The position numbers and the translations under genes are program-made. From the NCBI GenBank assembly GCA_030065855.1, contig JASJCT010000045.1, forward strand, positions 1 through 36,338: a stretch of 36,338 nucleotides of DNA, written 5' to 3'. Numbering within the stretch: position 1 is the first letter of the stretch; the number at the start of each line of letters is the position of its first letter. The DNA is from Myxococcota bacterium (GTDB taxonomy: Bacteria; Myxococcota_A; Polyangia; JAAYKL01). The notes beneath the pieces are model-generated. The model was not told the DNA's origin. It saw nothing but the letters and a program-made list of their open reading frames with translations, and did not search any database. Below are positions 33,228-36,338 of the stretch, piece after piece.

Positions 33228-34649
33228 ATGGGCGGACTATTTAGCGTCGCATCCAAGCAGGACTGTATAAGCGATTTATTCTACGGCACCGACTATCACT
33301 GCCACTTGGGCACGCGAAGAGGCGGGCTGGTCGTCAAGAACCCAGACGGATTCAAGCGCAACATCCACGACATCACGAGCTCACAGTTTCGTTCCAAATT
33401 TCAAGACGACCTCTCCAAACTCAGCGGTCACATGGGCATCGGCGTTATCAGTGATCACGAGGACCAGCCATTGCTTATCGGCTCACACCACGGCGTATAC
33501 GCCCTCGCGACTGTGGGGCGAATCCACAACATCGAGGCGCTGGCCAATAAGCTGCTCAAACAGCGCTCTGCCCACTTCTCTGAGCTCTCGATGAACGCGA
33601 CAAACCCCACAGAGCTGGTGGCATTGCTCATCAACAGTGAAGAGACCTTGGTTGATGGCATTATCGCTGCACAAAACGCGATTGAAGGCTCGTGCACCCT
33701 GTTAGTCAGCCATGAAACCGGTATTATCGCGGCGCGAGACCGCCTGGGCCGCACTCCGATTGTCATCGGCGCCAAACCCGGAGCCTTTGCCGTCACTATG
33801 GAGAGCTGTGCCCTGCCAAATCTCGGCTACAAGATCGATCGCTATTTGGGGCCGGGTGAAATAGTCATGATAACCCCGGACGGCGTTGAGCAACTCTCGC
33901 CCCCGGGCGATGCCATGCAGATCTGCTCCTTTCTCTGGATCTACTACGGATACCCTGCGTCAAGTTACGAGGATATCAATGTGGAGAGCGCGCGCAACCG
34001 ATGCGGGGCTGCCCTGTGCCGAGCAGACAATGCCGATGTAGATCTGGTCGCTGGGATTCCCGATTCTGGAAATGGACACGCCATTGGGTATGCAACAGAA
34101 GCAGGGCTCCCCTATCGCCGGCCATTCGTCAAATACACACCCACGTGGCCCAGGAGCTTTATGCCCCAAGATCAGAAAACCCGGGATCTGGTTGCCCAAA
34201 TGAAGCTGATTCCGATTGAGGCACTGATTCGAGGCAACCGGCTGCTCTTTTGCGAGGATTCGATCGTTAGGGGAACACAGCTGCGAGATATCATCACGCG
34301 GCTATTTGAATATGGCGCAAAGGAAATCCACATGCGCCCTGCCTGTCCGCCGCTCGTTTACAGCTGTAAGTTCCTCAATTTTTCCCAGTCCAAATCAGAG
34401 ATGGATTTGGCCACCCGAAAGGCGATCGCCAGTCTGAACGGAGATGTGGAAAACCACCTGCCTGACTATGCCAATCCAGATTCAGATTACTACCACGCCA
34501 TGGTGGCTGAGATTGGTCGGCAGATCGGTCTAACCTCCCTTAAATATCAACGCCTGCCAGATATGATCGAGGCAATCGGCTTGCCAAGCGAAAAACTATG
34601 CACGTTTTGTTGGAATGGCCACGAACAACAAAAGACCGGCAAGGGCTAA
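33228..34649 (+). CDS. PurF-like phosphoribosyltransferase without glutaminase cysteine
   Basis: The 473-residue protein resembles glutamine-PRPP amidotransferase, the first enzyme of purine synthesis. The N-terminal nucleophile hydrolase domain begins MGGLFSVASK where PurF has Cys-Gly: the catalytic cysteine is glycine. The phosphoribosyl part keeps the PRPP loop EDSIVRGTQ (343-351). Four cysteines match the [4Fe-4S] ligands of the Bacillus enzyme: C233 (ICSFLWIYYG), C380 (YSCKFL), C458 and C461 (LCTFCWNG). ATG 33228 has GAGAAAGG eight bases upstream and aligns with mature PurF; the frame extends to 33147. Ammonia-dependent activity or a new role is possible. Similar cysteine-lacking PurF-like proteins are known in other anaerobes. 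It does not adjoin other pur genes. Confidence 0.85.
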   Translation: MGGLFSVASKQDCISDLFYGTDYHCHLGTRRGGLVVKNPDGFKRNIHDITSSQFRSKFQDDLSKLSGHMGIGVISDHEDQPLLIGSHHGVYALATVGRIHNIEALANKLLKQRSAHFSELSMNATNPTELVALLINSEETLVDGIIAAQNAIEGSCTLLVSHETGIIAARDRLGRTPIVIGAKPGAFAVTMESCALPNLGYKIDRYLGPGEIVMITPDGVEQLSPPGDAMQICSFLWIYYGYPASSYEDINVESARNRCGAALCRADNADVDLVAGIPDSGNGHAIGYATEAGLPYRRPFVKYTPTWPRSFMPQDQKTRDLVAQMKLIPIEALIRGNRLLFCEDSIVRGTQLRDIITRLFEYGAKEIHMRPACPPLVYSCKFLNFSQSKSEMDLATRKAIASLNGDVENHLPDYANPDSDYYHAMVAEIGRQIGLTSLKYQRLPDMIEAIGLPSEKLCTFCWNGHEQQKTGKG

Positions 34650-34851
34650 AGACCAAATCCAGCTACACCGACACATCCCACCACCATAATTTCTTGAAAA
34701 ATTAGGACTGTACGAATTTTACGCATCGTGATAAGGTTTCAAAGTGATGTAATATCAAAAGGTTATGTATATTTTAAACCTGACTGTAATAAAGCTCTCT
34801 AAGTACGACAAAGAATTAGGACTTCAGTCTTGAAGAAAGGAGCGCGGCCCC

Positions 34852-36102
34852 GTGAAAAACGAAAACGATCAGGACCTGGAAATACAGTCCAACGAACAAG
34901 CCGTTACTGACACAGTCTCATCCGCCCCTGAGCGACCGAGTTGGCAGCCTTATTACGAAGCAGCCCAACAACTCTACGATGCCGGTGATATTGAGCAAGC
35001 AGAGGCCTACTACGCATATGCGCAGCAATTGTACGAATTAGAGGATGAACCAATAGAGGAGCCAGCTGCAGCTGCTCAGGACACCTATGCCGAAACCGAG
35101 CAGGCAGAGGAAATCCCAGCACAACAGTCAATTGCGCCAGCTGGCGATGAACGTTGTGAATCTGAGCAACCAAGCGAGATACCCCAGGCCAATCCCCCAT
35201 TGTCCTCGGTTCAACCCGCACCCCCAAGTACCGACGTTCCCCAGCAGCAGGCCAGTTATAGCGAGGCCCCATTGGCCTCGGTCCAGCCCACGCCGCCAAG
35301 CGTGGATGCTATCCAACAGCAGGAGGCCCCGTTGGCCTCGGTTCAACCAGCGCCACAAGGTGTCAATATTCCCCAGCAGCAGCCCAGGTATAGTGAGGCC
35401 CCGCTGGCCTCGATTCAACCCGTACCGTTCAGCGCCAATGCACCTCAGCAGCCGGCCAGCTACAGTGAGAATATTTACGACCTTAATTCCATTCCCCCGT
35501 CAGCTGTATCGGTTCCCCCAACCCAGCAGCAACCCGATCCGGTGAACACAGCGGTATCGACAACGCCTGATCCCTTAACGAGCTGGGCAGCTGAATACGC
35601 GGGTGATGATCTGGATGACGACACCTTCATGGTCCGGCCAAATCGCCCACGAAAGCGGAGAATGGTGATCTTTTCGGCAATTGGCCTTGTTGCCTTGGTC
35701 GGTGGTTTCGGGATCCTGCAAGGTAAAAATATGTTTTCAAGTTCGAAGATCACGACCACGACTTCGTATATAACGCCTGTAACCTCGAGTGATCCCATTG
35801 CGACGCCATCGCCAAGCAAGCCCGCTGAATCGCCGGCCAAGGCGATCGAACGGGCCTCTGCGGCAAGTTCGGCCCCACAGATGGCCAAGCCAGAGGGCAA
35901 GGATTCGTTTTACCAGCCGAAATCCTGGGCCAGCTCGGCCAGAAAGGCGGCTAGTAAGGCTTCCGTACGGAAATCCAAACGCAAAGCAAAGGCAGCGAAA
36001 CGGCGCAAGGCGAGAAATGCTCGTAGATCACGTGTTGCTAAGAAGAAGAAGTCGAGTAGCAAGGGCCTCAGCAACGACCCGCTCAGCAATATCGATCTAT
36101 GA
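34852..36102 (+). CDS. Repeat-rich single-pass membrane protein with basic tail
   Basis: The 416-residue product starts with GTG (AAGGAG nine bases ahead). Its acidic N-terminal half holds a TPR-like helix pair (about 25-65; YYEAAQQLYDAGDIEQAEAY) and then four imperfect Pro/Gln-rich repeats (about 115-215; the core is APLASVQPxPPS-x4-QQQ). A single membrane helix lies at about 270-290, flanked by a basic RPRKRR on its N side. A Ser/Thr/Pro linker leads to a strongly basic tail (about 360-405, rich in K, R, A, S) ending DPLSNIDL. No family is recognised. The N-terminus should be cytoplasmic by the positive-inside rule, putting the basic tail in the periplasm, where it might bind anionic envelope polymers; this is inference. 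It is a lone gene after a 200-bp AT-rich gap. Confidence 0.75.
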   Translation: MKNENDQDLEIQSNEQAVTDTVSSAPERPSWQPYYEAAQQLYDAGDIEQAEAYYAYAQQLYELEDEPIEEPAAAAQDTYAETEQAEEIPAQQSIAPAGDERCESEQPSEIPQANPPLSSVQPAPPSTDVPQQQASYSEAPLASVQPTPPSVDAIQQQEAPLASVQPAPQGVNIPQQQPRYSEAPLASIQPVPFSANAPQQPASYSENIYDLNSIPPSAVSVPPTQQQPDPVNTAVSTTPDPLTSWAAEYAGDDLDDDTFMVRPNRPRKRRMVIFSAIGLVALVGGFGILQGKNMFSSSKITTTTSYITPVTSSDPIATPSPSKPAESPAKAIERASAASSAPQMAKPEGKDSFYQPKSWASSARKAASKASVRKSKRKAKAAKRRKARNARRSRVAKKKKSSSKGLSNDPLSNIDL

Positions 36103-36152
36103 GCGCGTTACTAGTACCATGTCAAACGTTATTTGTCGGGTTAAGTTAGTAA

Positions 36153-36336
36153 ATTCCCCCTTGAAAAAGGGGGGAAGGGGGATTTTGTCTCCTCGCAATG
36201 CCAGGGGAAAAGACGAAATCCCCCCAGCCCCCTTTGCCACAATGGCATTCGGTTAAGGGCAAATGTCGCGATTTTTGCTATTTTTATGCCGGGTAAAGGA
36301 TCTCCCCCTTGAAAAAGGGGGTTAGGGGGATTTTGA
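36153..36336. repeat. Composite dispersed repeat, right copy (inverted)
   Basis: Three G/C-run modules lie at 36153-36186, 36211-36240 and 36303-36336, with the 18-mer CAATGGCATTCGGTTAAG at 36240-36257. Read on the reverse strand, the order of modules and 18-mer matches 20-134 at the left end, with 40 versus 45 bases between the first module and the 18-mer. The module at 36211-36238 is identical over 28 bases to 25978-26005. No gene is seen in 36103-36338. Confidence 0.85.
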
Positions 36337-36338
36337 CA

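Overview
The window (36,338 bp) is a gene-dense bacterial fragment that looks like Deltaproteobacteria in the broad sense (Myxococcota/Desulfobacterota type). The evidence for this placement is indirect: many lipoproteins, a Hanks-type kinase with a PEGA domain, an Oar-like TonB-dependent receptor, a secreted protein with a short Cys-rich motif, a DUF3450/TtpC-type TonB system, and dispersed CCCCCTT/AAGGGGG repeats. Rubrerythrin, a rubredoxin-glutamate synthase fusion, a reductive-dehalogenase-like protein and many Fe-S enzymes suggest a life with little oxygen. No phage, plasmid or insertion-sequence genes were seen.

Layout. 1-176: dispersed repeats. 177-2162 (minus): a membrane-anchored reductive-dehalogenase homologue and an orphan receiver protein. 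2396-2452: a perfect three-way-junction palindrome. 2491-5655 (plus): PEGA-domain Ser/Thr kinase, LysM/TPR exported protein, lipoprotein. 5760-5843: tRNA-Leu(CAG). 5951-9604 (plus): 3-hydroxyacyl-CoA dehydrogenase/enoyl-CoA hydratase fusion, a small lipoprotein, a transglutaminase-like/TPR lipoprotein. 10050-15052 (plus): TonB-dependent receptor with an acidic lipoprotein, then a membrane protein with a Cys-rich head. 15064-17553 (minus): fumC and an isolated fliO-fliP pair. 17785-18813 (plus): endonuclease/exonuclease/phosphatase-family protein. 19092-24142 (plus): a six-gene TonB energy-transduction operon (DUF3450, TtpC-like, ExbB, ExbD, TonB, TPR).

24151-30191 (minus) is the most striking block. 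It is a tightly coupled operon, in transcription order nadA-thiG-thiH-thiS-cysteine desulfurase-larE-bioB, with overlapping or nearly touching genes. It gathers quinolinate, thiazole and biotin synthesis with sulfur mobilisation and a LarE-type sulfur transferase. 30317-30568 holds six tandem 42-bp repeats next to a PAP2-phosphatase remnant. 30940-34649 (plus) holds a double-rubredoxin/glutamate-synthase fusion, rubrerythrin, and a PurF-like protein that has lost the glutaminase cysteine but kept four cysteines matching PurF Fe-S ligands. 34852-36102 encodes a repeat-rich one-pass membrane protein with a very basic tail. The right end carries an inverted copy of the composite repeat seen at the left end.

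The receptor at 10050 and the TonB operon at 19092 could work together in outer-membrane uptake. The nadA-bioB operon looks like an assembly line for Fe-S and sulfur-dependent cofactors. All function calls come from reading motifs by eye, without database searches.
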